Translations under genes and position numbers: made by a program
The notes under the pieces: model-generated
Databases searched by the model: none
Told to the model about the DNA's origin: nothing
What the model saw: only the letters and a program-made list of their open reading frames with translations
In this document: positions 38,901 to 51,870 of the stretch, one piece after another
Position numbering within the stretch: position 1 is the first letter of the stretch
How the letters are laid out: each line of letters starts with the position of its first letter
From: Dipteronia dyeriana
Lineage: Eukaryota > Streptophyta > Magnoliopsida > Sapindales > Sapindaceae
Length of the DNA stretch: 64,000 nucleotides
NCBI GenBank assembly: GCA_032871835.1
Contig: CM065299.1
Coordinates: 98,028,652 to 98,092,651 of the forward strand
Direction: 5' to 3'

Positions 38901-41900
38901 GGTGCGAAGAAGTAACTGAAGTGCCTCTAGAGAACCCTATTGTTCCTGTTGATTCCTGCTGGCTTTCAGCACGCAATTCTTCCATCTGCACATCATTATT
39001 CCTCTTATTGATGCTGAAGAAAAAATGACTCTAGTAATTTTGATCAAGAAACAAATGCAATTGATACAAACCTTTGCTTGATAAAGCTGTCTGAGAGAAG
39101 CCCGCTCATGTTCAGGATATTCGTCCTTGTGAGCAGAAAACAAGGACTCTGTGAGGCCTGTACCAACAGAATTTAGCTAAGCGTAATAAGTCCATTTGTT
39201 GGAGTTTCATCAACATTTGAATAAAAAGTCTTACGGAATTTAGTTTCTCAAATATAGAGTCAATTTAAAAAGCCAACTAAAAATCAAATCAAGTGGTAAA
39301 ACCTCCCCAGCTCCCCATATCTGCTAATAATTTTTACAAAGTGAAGCTCGTCATATCCACAAAACAGAAGTTCCTTGATCAGCAGTACCGGAAGCCAGAA
39401 ATACCTAATTAGCTTCCTCAGAAGCATAGAGAAGTTCTTTCAACCATTCAAAGCTATAACTACGTTCATATAAAATCAAGAAAAACATTGTCCTGGCATT
39501 TTTTTATCTTAATCAAAAGGTTTCGGTAACACATTTTTGTTATAATTGCATAAGATTACATGTGATCATAATTGAAACGTTCTCCTTACAAGTAACAGTT
39601 ATATCCAATGCAAAACAAATGTTTCACTTATTTAGGTGTTTGGAAGAAATTAAAGAAATATCCGGGAGGGAATTAGCATTGTAATAGTTTATTCATTACC
39701 CTCAATATCCAAGTCACCGCATCCCACAGCTCGTAGGTCCCTAGCAAGTTCTTGTGTCTTCTCATATGCCACGGCTAGCATTCTAAGATACTGAAGCCTC
39801 AACCAAAAACGAAAAAAGTCAAGATCCAATTCATATTAAACTTGCATTTATGTAAGTAACACAACCCAAACAATTCTAAACTTCTACAGTTCTACTCACT
39901 AATAAAAGTCCGCCTTCATCCATAGGAGGTAAATTCACAAGAGATGGCTTCACTAACAATTTGTCCAGAATGGCTGTAACTCTTTGCTCTAAAACTCGCT
40001 GCATGCAACGTTTAGAAAAACAGCCATTATTATGGAAAACTTATAGCGGTACACCATAGGTAGATTTGAATGTAACTCACAAGATCCAAACAACAATATA
40101 TATATGAAACAAATGAAGATCAATTTCCCTGCTTGGTACCTGAACTAAAATACTCATGACATAATTAGGAGAGGGGAAAACTTCTGTGATAGTGGCTGAT
40201 TCTTTACGCACGGTATCTGCAACACACAGTAAACATAAAAACAAATCCACTGAAGTTCAATCCCTGGCATTAAGATCAATTATTAACCTCCAAACCTGTA
40301 ATTTCTTTGTACAAGGAAGAAAGGCCACGGGCAACATTACTGGGACTAGATTGAGAACCCTCATCACCCAGAACTAGTCTGATGTCAGCACTCATGACTT
40401 CCACATCAATGAACATAGGGCGCGTAGCCACATAATGTTGCATGGCACTGGTACCCCTGTTAAACTACATTGCAAATTGCAAAAGTAATTTATAAGATGA
40501 AACAAAAATGATTTAGCTAACAACCCATATATGGGTAATAGTTCAAAACTGGTATCATAATTTGTGTTAAATAAGAAGAGCTGTTGATCTTAACCCATAT
40601 GTGTAACTGTTGATCTTAACCCATATGTGTAAATATCCAAACTATTTTACTTAACTACCCACCAAACCATTTTAAGTTAACCATGATTGATTCTCTCTCA
40701 CTAAGCTTATCAAGAATTGGAGAAACAGAAGGAAATAGAAAGAGACTGCAACAGGGAGAGCAGAAAAAGAGAAAACAATCAGGGTTCTTAAAATAAACAC
40801 CTGGGACAAAATTTTAGCACATTCTGACATGGTAGACAACTCTCTTCTCTGCGATGCTGCATCAAACCGAGATAACAATCTGTTCTCCAGCTCTACACAG
40901 GGTAATAAAAACAAAACATCTTAAAAAACCAATCATCAGAAGGATAAGGATACCTATAATTAAGAATTACAAATGGGACTCGCTAAATATCTTTTCCTTC
41001 ACTATAAATTTCAAGAAAATAGGTATTCATTGAGAAGTACATATTATTCACTTTTCTATGATTTGTGCATCAAATAAGTCTTCCACCAGTAGGATTAATA
41101 AGAAGTACATTATACATGACATTCTGTACCACTGCAGTAATCCTGAAGATTAGCAACCGCAACTTCTAATCCTCTGCTGGCAGTTGCATTTCCCATTTCT
41201 ATGCCTTGCCTTCCCATATCTTCTTCAGCAAAGGACCCTAAAATCAAGAGAAAAACCACAAAAAATATCATTTCAAATGGCTGAGAGATCCGTAATAACG
41301 TCTCCGTGAAATTTATAATGAAGGAAACAAGTTCTTCATTATTAAAACATATCAAATCTTTCATCTGTACTGTAGGAGCATCAACCGATATTAACACAAA
41401 AAAAAGTTCATTTCTGTCGCTCTTTGAGGGCTTCATTTGAGACATGAATTTATAAAAATACAAGTTATTAGTACAGACAAGCAGAAAAATATCATTCTGA
41501 CACTACCAGTTCCTTTTAACACTCCAGAAGCAGTCCGGTAGAGACGTGAAAAAAATAGAACTGCAGCTGTACACAGATCAGCCTATACAGTTGACAAAGA
41601 TGTTAACCCTAGAGAAGGAATCTTAAAATCTGTTAATGCTTAGTCCATATGCTTCTCACCTACCAATCCTAATAGAAAAATGGGACCATAAAAAGATATT
41701 TGCAGCGGATTCAGAGTTATCAAGCACATCCATGTAAGACGATAATGATTGGTTTTGTGAAAATGTACTCTACCACATCTTATGGAAAAGTAAAGTCATC
41801 TTACGCAATTTCTCTGCAATTGAAGCAGCCTCAGCAACATGGCTGTCATCAGAAAATAAAGGAGAAAGTTCCATCAGGTCCCCTGGGCTGCTATTAAACT

Positions 41901-43584
41901 CCATCAAGTACTGCAAGTTAGATTGAAACGGTGTTAAAGTAATCTAAGAAAAAGGGCAGCATAATCTTTATTTTTGATAAGTAATTTTATGACCCAGAAA
42001 GAGGGAGCCAAAGAGGTAAGGCTCTAGTACACAGGATGGGTAGAAGCAACCTTCCACGTCATGGGTACTAGAAAATCTAAAACAAAGTTGACAAATAGAT
42101 TGTACCTTTATGAGATCAATAGTTTGACTAGCAGTTTCCCGCTGGGCATCTGCACTCTGACAAGAAAATAACCACACAAAATACCAATTGATCCGAAAAA
42201 ACCGACACAGTTCACATATACATTGTAACTAAACCCGACTGGTAACTGGTATCAAAAGCATAGTGTATTCAGTACAACAAGCTTACCTGCAAATGATCTC
42301 CAATCTTGGCAGCAGTCTGTCCAACACTTGATATACGTGAATCTAACCTTGCAAAGCTACCAAACAAGCCATCCACACCTTTTTCAAGCTGAAAAACAAT
42401 ATATATTGCATTGTAATAACAAAATCATGACTCTGTCGCACCTCAATATTAGATTTTCATACTGACAATTAGCAAAAATCCATGGTAAGAGAGACAAAAA
42501 AAAAAAAAAAAAAAAAAAAAAATGGGGACACAAGAAGCATTGATCTTAAATTCCATAGTTAATTGCTGTGTTATAAAAAACATATTATTTTAATTGACGT
42601 GTCTTGCCGTGTCCGTTTACTAGTTTTTGGAGATTTGCCGTGGCCCCGTGTCGTACCGTGTCATGTCGCCGTGTCCGTGCAAGCTAGGTTACTTCTCACA
42701 TGGTCCTTATTGGGTCTCATTGCTCATCAATAGTTTTGATATATGTGGTACTCATTGAACAAGGGTAGAAAAAACCTATTGATGAAGTTATAAATGTATT
42801 GAAAAAATTTCAGTATGATAATGCAGTCAGATGTCTCGGTGTTAAGCAATCAAGCTTACTCATTTGGAGGATTAAATAACACCCAGATTCATTGAGTGTC
42901 TTTCATTCAGGGTATTTCTTGAAATGACTCAAAGGTAACTAACCTCAGCAAGTGTCTTACGATGCTTAGAATCTAGGACAGAAAGCTCCTTCTTGAGAGT
43001 GTAAAGTTTCCCGTCAATCTAAAACAGAAATCATGAAGAAGAAAAAAACCTCAACATAAAATCTCAATGACCATGTTATTGTCAAAAAGCCTAAATTATA
43101 CCTGTTTCCGAAGGTCTATCAACTCCCTAGAAGAATCCTTGAACAGAGTTAAAAGAGTATCTACTTCTGGGAAATAAGGGGATGGCGGTCCTTGTGCAAA
43201 TTTTGCTGCATCTGACGGGACTCTAAGATGCCCATTTGATAAAACATTGGTTCCACTTCCATCCACTGAATCAGCTTCTTCATCTTGAAAAGATGGTAGG
43301 TGCTTATTTACCAAGTTCCCAAATAGTGCATCGAAAGAAAAGTCACCCTACACAACGAAAGTTTATCATAAAGTTTGTTTAAGCGCGTAACTAAAAAGAG
43401 TTATCACTATAACTTAACTAACAGTGTAATCATAAAATGAACACCAAACCAAGAGTAAATAAGTGATGATGTAAGTCCAAATAAATACCTTAAAGTCGTC
43501 TATATCGAGAATAAGTGGAAGAGAGCTACCCGATGCTGATTTCGAAATCATATCTTTGCTGATTCCATATCTACTCTCTTTCAT
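32800..43584 (-). CDS. SEC10: Exocyst complex subunit SEC10, 24 exons
   Basis: Exons from 5': 43489..43584, 43102..43347, 42944..43018, 42287..42388, 42106..42156, 41805..41910, 41130..41237, 40801..40892, 40296..40464, 40140..40216, 39900..39998, 39700..39790, 39072..39157, 38818..38985, 38213..38266, 38022..38141, 37817..37909, 37567..37713, 37220..37317, 36547..36631, 34408..34466, 33507..33605, 33333..33416, 32800..32872. They sum to 2478 nt (825 aa plus stop), with GT-AG introns and matching phases throughout. Plant SEC10 marks include [67 protein letters not shown] and [13 protein letters not shown]. Residues about 80-150 form the N-terminal coiled region. In the family it is a rod-shaped subunit of the octameric exocyst that tethers secretory vesicles to the plasma membrane. 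A partial inverted copy lies at 46-55 kb. Confidence 0.96.
34507..34565. repeat. TAA microsatellite in SEC10 intron 20
   Basis: About 17 AAT/ATA units with one CAA interruption, at the exon-21 side of the intron. Confidence 0.9.
34807..36504. mobile_element. 1.7-kb element with TIRs over 100 bp, inside SEC10 intron 20
   Basis: The left end TATTATTGATTTAGTCCCTA and inverted right end TATTATTGATTTAGTACCTA continue alike for about 120 bp, through TGAATTG, ACTCACTTATTCATTTTTCA and CAGAAACCACTCA. The core has moderate-GC, gene-like sequence (about 35090-35830) and a GA array (35932-35967), unlike the AT-rich ends. There is no transposase. Long TIRs plus foreign core suggest a Pack-MULE type element, but no 9-bp duplication was found. 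Confidence 0.65.
35930..35967. repeat. GA microsatellite
   Basis: About 18 GA units within the intronic element. Confidence 0.95.
42497..42522. repeat. Poly-A run in SEC10 intron 3
   Basis: About 25 A residues, followed further on (42600-42690) by GTGTCCGT/CCGTGTC-rich sequence, a pattern often seen in plant dispersed repeats. Confidence 0.8.
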
Positions 43585-44061
43585 CTGGTTCAAGACATTC
43601 ACAATCAACAGCATATAACAACAGTGTCAATGGTGCATTCAACAACAAGCTTGAAATTGCATCACATTGCATGCGACTTTTAACAGAAAAAAAAAAAACC
43701 TAGCCGAAAACGAACTCGTCCAAGATTTTCTATTAACATGCATCTATTAGTAAACTCTAACAATGAGCCCAACACAATTACCAAAGAAATCAGAAATCAG
43801 AAATTAGAAATTAGCGTCTTGCCGTGTAAAGTTCAACCAGTAATAATTCACTTAATTGATATCTTTATATGATCAAGAAACGCCAATCAAGAGATTTTAT
43901 TAGAAAGTAATCAGCTTAACTTCTAAATTCTACCGAATCAGTCCATTGTAAGATTGATTGATTACAGTAATATACCCCTCCATAAAACTAATTCAACTTT
44001 ATTCCTAGCGAGAACCAAAAAAGGTCTATAAATATAAAAAACGAGAGAAGATAAAATATAC
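43585..44061 (-). other. Probable 5' UTR intron of SEC10
   Basis: The start ATG directly follows an acceptor-like CTTGAACCAG. A donor GAAA/GTATAT lies at 44061, after a CT-rich leader-like stretch (about 44062-44160). Such leader introns are common in plant housekeeping genes. Inferred from sequence only. Confidence 0.45.
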
Positions 44062-44220
44062 TTTCGTGATGGATCTTGAGAGAAAGAAATCGCACCTCTT
44101 CGGGGAATGAATGAGCGAGCGAGAGAGGAACAGAGACGATTACACAGATCGTTTGCGTTTTTTGTTTTTTTGTTTTTCCTTTTTTTTGGGTTTTTGATAG
44201 CTTTGGTTGGGTTATACATC

Positions 44221-45937
44221 TATGAGCGGGCGTTTTCGGGTCCGATCCAAAGTAAATTTTAAACGATCCAACCCAATCTAATATTTATCGGATTGGACTT
44301 TTTAAATTCAATAGAAAAAATATATTTGAAATCGAATTTTGTTATATCAAAATTCAAATTTAAAATAATTTTTCACTCAAATATCACACCACATTAAGTT
44401 TAGATTTCTTAAAAACATATAAATCAAATCACCACATATAATACAAATTGTTTAAATATTTGTTGCATAATTAAAAAAGATAAAAATATAACAATTTATC
44501 CAACTTGGGAAGCCTCCATCTAAGTCTCCCATCACTTTTACAATTATAATCACCTTATCAAATAACTCGTAGTTGGATAATGTATTATTTATTTCAATCA
44601 ACATAATAGTTTGAGTTTATATACAATTATTGTACTTTTTTCTATTAAATTCTTAATCAAATCCTAAGAAAAAAATACATTTAAAAGTATAATTAAGGAT
44701 GTGCCAATTAATACAAAAGACGAAGATAATATAATCGAATGTTTTTAATAAATGTATTATATATTTATGGTATAAAATATAATTATGTATTTATATTTAT
44801 CATTTATAATATTATAAATGATGCATGAGTAAACTTTTTAAATATTTTTTAAAAATGAGATTTTATAATATTAAATAAAATTATTTAATTTATTTTTTAT
44901 TATTAATATCGAGTTGTCGGATTGGGTTGGGTTATATTTTGCCAACCAAACCCAACCCAACCCAACCCAACCCAATCAAGTCGGGTTGGATCGGGTTGAG
45001 TTGGGTTGGCGGGTTGGTGCCCACCCCTAGTTGGGTAGATCGACCCAGACTCCCAGAGCAAGCAAACGGACTACAAAGAATTCATTTTTATTTCTACCGT
45101 GACGATTTTGCCCTTCAGGTGAGTGAATAAATGAACTGTAATATTTTAATATTTTAATATTTTAATATTTTCTATGTCGAAAGTCTAAACAAATAAGCGA
45201 GACAAATATACATTTTATTTTATTTTTTCATTTTTCTTGTAAATCTGGTAAGGGTATATTTGATAGGAAGGAAAAAAGAAGAATATAAAGATTTAGAGGG
45301 ATAGAAAATATGAGAGAATGAAAGAAAAATAATTTTCCTTTGAGCTGTTTGGTAAACAGGAAGGAAAAAATATTAGATAGAAAATCCTTTTTTATCAATT
45401 TTACTATTTTACCCTTATATTATAGTTTATTTATTATATATTTTTATATTTAATAAATAAATATAATTTAAATAATATTGAATAAAACTTTTTTTTTTTA
45501 CAAAATGATTTCAAATTTTGTAACCCATTATATATATAAATTAATATATTATGTTTTATAAATTTGTTATAAAAAATAAATTTTAAGTAAATTAAAAAAT
45601 GGTAAATTTGTATTTTCTTTTAAAACCAAAATCATTAACCCTTTTCTCCCCACTTTTCGGAGGATTAAAATGGATGAGTCTCACCTATCAATTTTTCCTT
45701 CCACTTGTTCTTTCCTTCCATGTTACTCTTCATACCAAACACACGGACCCATCCTGTAAACGTTTTTTAATTGTTGTTTTTTGAAAATAAAAATGAAAAT
45801 AAAAACAGTATTTTTTATTTCAGTTTCGAATTCTGAAAACGCATCTAGTAGTATATACTGAAAGCTGTATTTTGAAAATAAAAACGGAAAAAATACGTTT
45901 AGTAGATTAACTAAAAACTATCAAAAATTGAAATATC
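44221..45937. other. SEC10 upstream gap, repeat-filled
   Basis: No gene. 44224-45034 is AT-rich sequence bounded by GGGTTGG-type blocks, including an AACCC AACCC run (44944-44980), and ends CCCACCCCTA, like hAT-derived repeats. 45247-45742 begins GGGTATATTTGATAGGAAGG and ends, inverted, GTGTGTTTGGTATGAAG, possibly another MITE. Confidence 0.45.
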
Positions 45938-45965
45938 AATTTTGACATTCTGTTTAATATTATTA
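45938..45965. repeat. Direct repeat at the left edge of the SEC10 duplicate
   Basis: AATTTTGACATTCTGTTTAA followed by TATTATTA. The same 28 bases occur at 55431..55458. About 24 of them cannot be explained by SEC10 sequence and look like a target site duplication. Confidence 0.85.
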
Positions 45966-46597
45966 CCCATATATGGGTTGTTAGCTAAATCATTTTTGTT
46001 TCATCTTATAAATTACTTTTGCAATTTGCAATGCAGTTTAACAGAGGTACCAGTGCCATGCAACATTATGTGGCTACACGCCCTATGTTAATTGATGTGT
46101 AAGTCATGATTGCTGACATCAGACTAGTTCTGGGTGATCAGGGTTCTCAAGCTAGTTCTAGGATTGATATTTTGAACTCATCCATTTAATGATGTTAATA
46201 AAAATTGGAACCTTTTTAAATATATTGGGTACAGAGGAGAGAGACCCTAAAATAAAAATAAATTGATTTGGGCATTTGGGAGGCCCAACAAATGGCTGAG
46301 TTTGATCCTATTATGAGCCGGCCCTGGTCCCAGTAATGTTGCTCGTTGACTTTCTTCATTGTACAAAGAAATTACAGGTTTGGAGGTTAATAATTGATCA
46401 TAATGCCAGGAATTGAACTTCAATGGATTTGTTTTTATGTTTGTTTGTGTTGCAGATACCGTGCGTAAAGAATCAGCCACTATTACAGCAGTATTCCCTT
46501 CTCCTAATTATGTCATGAGTATTTTAGTTCAGGTACCAAGCAGGGAAATTGATCTTCATTTGTTTCATTTTTTTTTCAGATCTTGTGAATTACATTC
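45962..46597 (+). pseudogene. SEC10 fragment, left part (intron 8 end, exons 9 and 10, start of intron 10)
   Basis: It matches SEC10 at more than 90% by eye but lies in the opposite orientation. The exon 9 copy starts at 46037, has an in-frame stop (GATGTGTAA) and is split by about 160 bp of foreign sequence (about 46165-46328) that carries a hAT-like end, CAGGGCCGGCTC when inverted. The exon 10 copy (46456..46532) keeps both splice sites. The fragment then breaks off at CATTC, where the Copia element entered intron 10. Confidence 0.93.
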
Positions 46598-47136
46598 TGT
46601 TGGTATATTTGGGTATGGGTTGGAGAATTATTGTACACCCAAGTAGACCAAGCCCAAGCCCATGCCTATGACATATGCCCAATGAGCAATTTTATGCTAT
46701 ATACATACATCAGGGTTTGACACATAACAACAGAGAAATAGTAAGACACACAATAACGTGAATGTGTGTGTGGCTGTGTCTAAGCATTATTGTATGTGCA
46801 TGGGAAATGCAAAGCTGTGTATATGTATGTTGTGCAGTGCAAAGAACAACACAGAATGTATGTGTGCATGCGTGCATGTGTTCAACAGAGAATACAAAAA
46901 TACAGAGAATATACAAGTAACAGATGTGGAGAAAATCTGTAGAATTTTCTCCCATCTATAATCAAAGTGTGGTTAACATGTATTGTGATCAGAGGGGACT
47001 TTCCGATGATGTGATCGTCCTCCGACCGGTGATTCAGTTCCAGGTGTTCGATCCCGTTTCCGCTGGAATTCGGATTTTCGATGGTGAACGGTAATCCGAA
47101 TTCGTTTTTGATTATATCGAATAATATTAATTCACA
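46598..47136 (+). repeat. 5' LTR of the Copia-type element
   Basis: Starts TGTTGGTATATT and ends AATTCACA. About 14 differences from the partner LTR. Short frames read through it (for example 46710..46955) are not genes. Confidence 0.93.
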
Positions 47137-47879
47137 TTGGTATCAGAGCATGATTGTGATTGTATTCTGGTTAAAATGTCATGCTTAAGAATTATCTTTC
47201 ACGTTTTTGATTGCTTCACAATTCAATAATGGCATAACACCACGCACTTGTTATATTTCGTTTTAGATGGCATGATTGTATACATATATATATGTGATTA
47301 TATGTTCTGGAGATTCTTGCCATGATTTATCTTTAAAATTAAGAGAATTTTGAAGAATTAAAAAATGAAACCCGTGATTGTTATGGGGTTCGAATTTTAT
47401 TGTCACTTTTTTGTTTCTTTGCGATCATGGTACCATTAGATAGAGCCTTTCGATAGCTTTCCAACGTTAGGTTATTTGCATAATTTGGTTAAGAAACGAG
47501 GGAGAAAAACGATTTCGAATATTTACAATTGAAATCAAAATTCTGGAAAATTGTTTATTCTTGAATATGGGTGAAGAACATGAAGAACATGTTGCACTCT
47601 CCTATGATCGAAGAGTGTATTTCACCCCTAACCCAAACGACATAATTAAGGGCATAAATGGAATTAAAATTACATTTAGAGTCTGATGGTGGTAATCCCG
47701 TGATCGGGAAATTATGGGCAGACGGCGCGTGCATCACAATCTCCTCCGGCGCGAGTGGCCGTTGGGCATAAAAGGCTTGAGTGGTTCTGGTGTTGACACG
47801 TGGACACACCAGAAGATGACATGTGGCGGTTCATTTGTCTTTTGTGACAAGTGGTCCATTCAAATATTGACATGTGGCG

Positions 47880-48540
47880 TCTATGTGTTTGAAGGAAACC
47901 ATCGACGGTTTCCGGCCACCGGGAAAGTTTCCGGCTATTGTTTCAGACGTCCGGAAAAGTTACTGATGCCACATCATCACCGACCGGACCGGTTTCCGGT
48001 TTCGGTACTCCTTCTGGCAGCCGGTGATATTCCAGGCGACGTTTCCGACGATCAGTGAATAGTTCCGACGATGTTTTTCGGTGACCAAAAGGCGGATTCC
48101 CGGCAACCATAAGTGGTTTTCCAGCAACCGATAGCGGTTTACCGGCGAAAAAAAAATATTTTTAAAATTTTATTTAAAAAAAAAAATCAATTTTTTAAAA
48201 TTATTAATTCCATCGATGTGTTTCACTCCAATGGGAGCTGAATTAATGCCCAATAAATTCTGAATTGGATTTTTAATAAGACGGATTCAAGCACGATTTC
48301 AAGTGCATTTTTTGTTGTGGATTCCACCGACAGTTTCTAGCATGTTTTTCGGTGACAGTTTTTGGTTTAGGTTTCTGGCACTGTTTCTGATGACAGTCTC
48401 CGGTGCGGTTTCTGGTAACAGTTTCCGATTCGGATGTCAAAGATGGTTTCCGGTGGCATTTTCGACAACCGTTGATTTTTCCAGTAGGACTTTTAGCATT
48501 GTTTTCTAACGGTCATGGAATTTTCCTGCGAAACATTTGA
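47880..48540 (+). repeat. Motif-rich Copia leader (GTTTCCGG/GTTTCTGG)
   Basis: Variants of GGTTTCCGG, AGTTTCCG and GGTTTCTGG recur many times between the primer site and the gag traces. Confidence 0.7.
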
Positions 48541-51500
48541 CCACCGAAATTTAGCTTCAGTGGGAGCTATGGATATTGAAAGGCCTTCGTTTAAAATTCT
48601 CCGTCTAATTAATTATGCAATCAAAAAAAAAAGTTTGATTAGAATATACATTGGAAATGTATAAGATTATTAAAAGATAAATTTTTCTAAATGAGTTAGA
48701 AAATTTTTAGAATAAATCTGCATTATCTCATATGTCTTAATGGAGAAGATTTCATGAATCTTATTAATGACATATAGCCGCAGTCAATGACTCGTGCTTT
48801 TATGTGGAGAGATGCAGTAGATAGTCTTTTAATGAAATTTTTCGAAGAGTTAATAGATCTATAAGGTTGGAAAAGCTAGGGTAAGGTACCACGATGTATT
48901 TTGGTCATATAGCGTGTGAACTAGAAATCGTAGAGAAGCGTTACATTCTTGGGAATGTGAGGCGATCTACTACATCCGCAATGAATATTCATAGTGCTAG
49001 GCACATGAGTTATTGCACATGCGAAAGATGATCAAATATTTTGAGAAAATGACAATTAGATGAGTTGTGAAGACTCAGAGAGTCTTTCTCGGTGATGATC
49101 GATATAAGTATGAAAAGTATAGAATGAATAGCATGCAAAGTCACGTATTTTGAGAAAAATACTATGGTTTTAATAAACCGTTATATAGTAAATAATTTTG
49201 GTTTATTTACTTTGTAGTAAAAACGGTTTGACCCATAAAATATTTTGTTGGGACTTGTGCATTGTATTCTTCTGTTATTTATATGATCACTTGTTTGGAA
49301 TTTTAAATTGTTGAGTACAATATTAGAATTAGAATTAGAATTTTGAGCAAAGTACTAAATTAATGATGATTAAATTTTTGGAAACGGATGGTAATTAGAC
49401 GCTTTGACGACTTTTTCGATTCTGTTCCTTAAATTGTTTCATCATTGGTTCGGTCAGCGTTTGCAGCAAAATTAAACGTGTGTATTTTTGAAAATTAATA
49501 TGCTTGCATAGTAGATTGTATGTCTCTACATAGATTAGCATAAAATATAGATTATATATCTATAATATTGTGGCTAATTTGATTGCGATAAACTAAGTCT
49601 TGTAATCTAGGGAATAGATACGAAAAGATTTAGTGTATTTTAAGAGTTTGAAACTCTTGAGACTATAACATGAATCATGACTGAACTTCGGCATAGTACT
49701 TATTGCTCGACATACAAGATGTGAAGGCTTATCAAGCTATAAGTTAAATTACTCGCATCATGTTGCGGAGTAAGTTAAATAGTAATTTCACATGTATGTT
49801 TTACAAGTACAATATGATTTAAGTAAAGTGGTTTACCTTTCAGAGTTTTGTCTTGAAGAGAAATTTTTAGTAGAATTTTTAGTACTAAATTTAGTATGTA
49901 CGGTATCAAGTTTTAGAGTACTTATAAGAAGCGTCAAAATTAGTGGTAGCCTCCAATAAGAATATAAAACATGATACACCGCCCAAATGATCTGATCTCT
50001 TTTGATAGTTGGAAAATATAAAATTAATATGACACGTTTCGATCGCGTCATTTTAGTAGTAGAATATGAGCGCCTAAATGCGACTTAGGCTTCTAGCCAA
50101 TTTTATTTGAAAGATTCCAACTTGTACAAAACTTTTAAGTTTTGGGCATTTTAGTGGAAATAGTTATTCCAAAAGGAGAAGAGAATAAAGTCATAACCAC
50201 TTAATCCTATATTGGAATATGCAAGAAGTTTAGGGATAATGAATTGAGGAAGGATAAAACTAAAATAGCTTGTTGACGTTGTGACAAACTGGGCCATTTC
50301 GACTCATAAAACTCAAGAATTCTTTAAGTTATGCTTAAGTTTCTAGTTAGGTAGTTTCTTTTGAATCTCGTCCATTGTGGATGGTGGATAAGTGAAGACA
50401 TACCATCCAACAAGAAACTGTAAAGCACACTTTGAGTATAGTTAGATTATTAGAGACAAGATGTATATGTGTTAGAACATTTTTTTGGAGTTTAGTACCA
50501 ACAAACTGGGTTTGCATGGTAGCCTAAATTTAGACTCCATGATGTTCTAATATACACTTGAGATCTAACTGGGTTTTTAATGTCCGTGGTTATCCTCATT
50601 GATTCGGGTTATCATTAATGATCATGATGGTTATATGAATATAATTTGCTAGAATCATATTCATATGGTACTTGATAATTTAATGGTTTTATAGAATTAT
50701 AGGTCAGTAGAGACGGTTATAATTTGGTTTGTTTTCCAATCATTACAATGGTAATGGTGCTGATATTTTTACATGCAAGATTAAGTCATGTTGACTAGAT
50801 AGAATGAGTATATTAGTCAAAGAGGACTAATTGAACTTATTTATCTTAAAGGTCATGCAAATTATCCAGTAAGAAAAACAACTAGAACACCATCTAATAA
50901 AGAACTAGATCAGAAATTTCATTACAACTAATTCATTATTACATTTGTGATTGAATGAGTGTAAAGACTAGATTGAAATTTCTTATCTAGTTACATTCAT
51001 TAATATCTTTAGATGTCTCAGTCATATCTATTTGATCTCTCATAAATCGAAAGTATTGGATTGCATTCAGATTGTTTGGTAGAGGATCATATTAGATGAT
51101 AAACTTTTTGAGTTTTTTAAAGAATAAACCGAGTACGTATATATCTTTCAGAACAGTTCAAGGAATTGTTTAATAAGAAAGATATAAAAAGATATTTATT
51201 TATTCCTAGGATTTCGCAACAAATTGTGTAGCGGAAATAAGGAATTAAATACTGTTGGAAATGGTTAAGTCTATGATGGTGCATGTGAATTATTTAGTAT
51301 CTTACTAAAAGATAAGATAATTGATACCTACTTTCTTAATCATGTTCCATTTAATCAAACACTTCTACACCATATGAATTCTGGACATGTAGGTAGCCTG
51401 GTCTGACTAATCTACAGTCCTAGGGGTATGCAGATTATGTTTATAATCCATCTTATAGAAATGAGAAATTGGATGCAAGAAGAGAAGTTGTATCTTTATT

Positions 51501-51694
51501 TTGATACTCTGTGCATTTCAAAGGATTAAATAAACGACGGTGTATAATTAGATAGAAGTGTGACTGAATTTGAATCACAAAATGTCATTATTAAAGAATG
51601 AATTTCTTAGTAGAAGTGAATTTAATATAGATATCTAATTTTAGAATTAGATGATCTGTGTTAATATGCGAGTAACGGTAAATTAAAATTTAAC

Positions 51695-51870
51695 TTGATC
51701 CTCCATCCCTAGTGGGAGTGGAATTCTAAGTGGATCTTTCATCCTTAGTGGGAGTGAAAGTGGAAATCTACACCCGAATAGGAGTAGAAATCCTCATGGA
51801 TCTTTCATCCTTAGTGGGAGTGAAACAGCTGTTAAATCAGGAGTGAAACAGCTGTTAAATCAGCCACTGT
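51695..51870 (+). repeat. Short tandem units in the Copia interior
   Basis: GATCTTTCATCCTTAGTGGG followed by AGTG appears twice and CATCCCTAGTGGGAGTGG once. GGAGTGAAACAGCTGTTAAATCAG appears as two copies in tandem. Confidence 0.85.

Noticed and set aside
41500..41590. Possible extra SEC10 exon ([17 protein letters not shown])
   Set aside because: Exons 6 and 7 join in phase as known for SEC10; including this stretch would break the conserved EKLRSFAEED join.
46710..46961. Frames of 67-81 codons, repeated at 54291..54542
   Set aside because: They occur identically in both LTRs and run through CA/TG-rich sequence; not genes.
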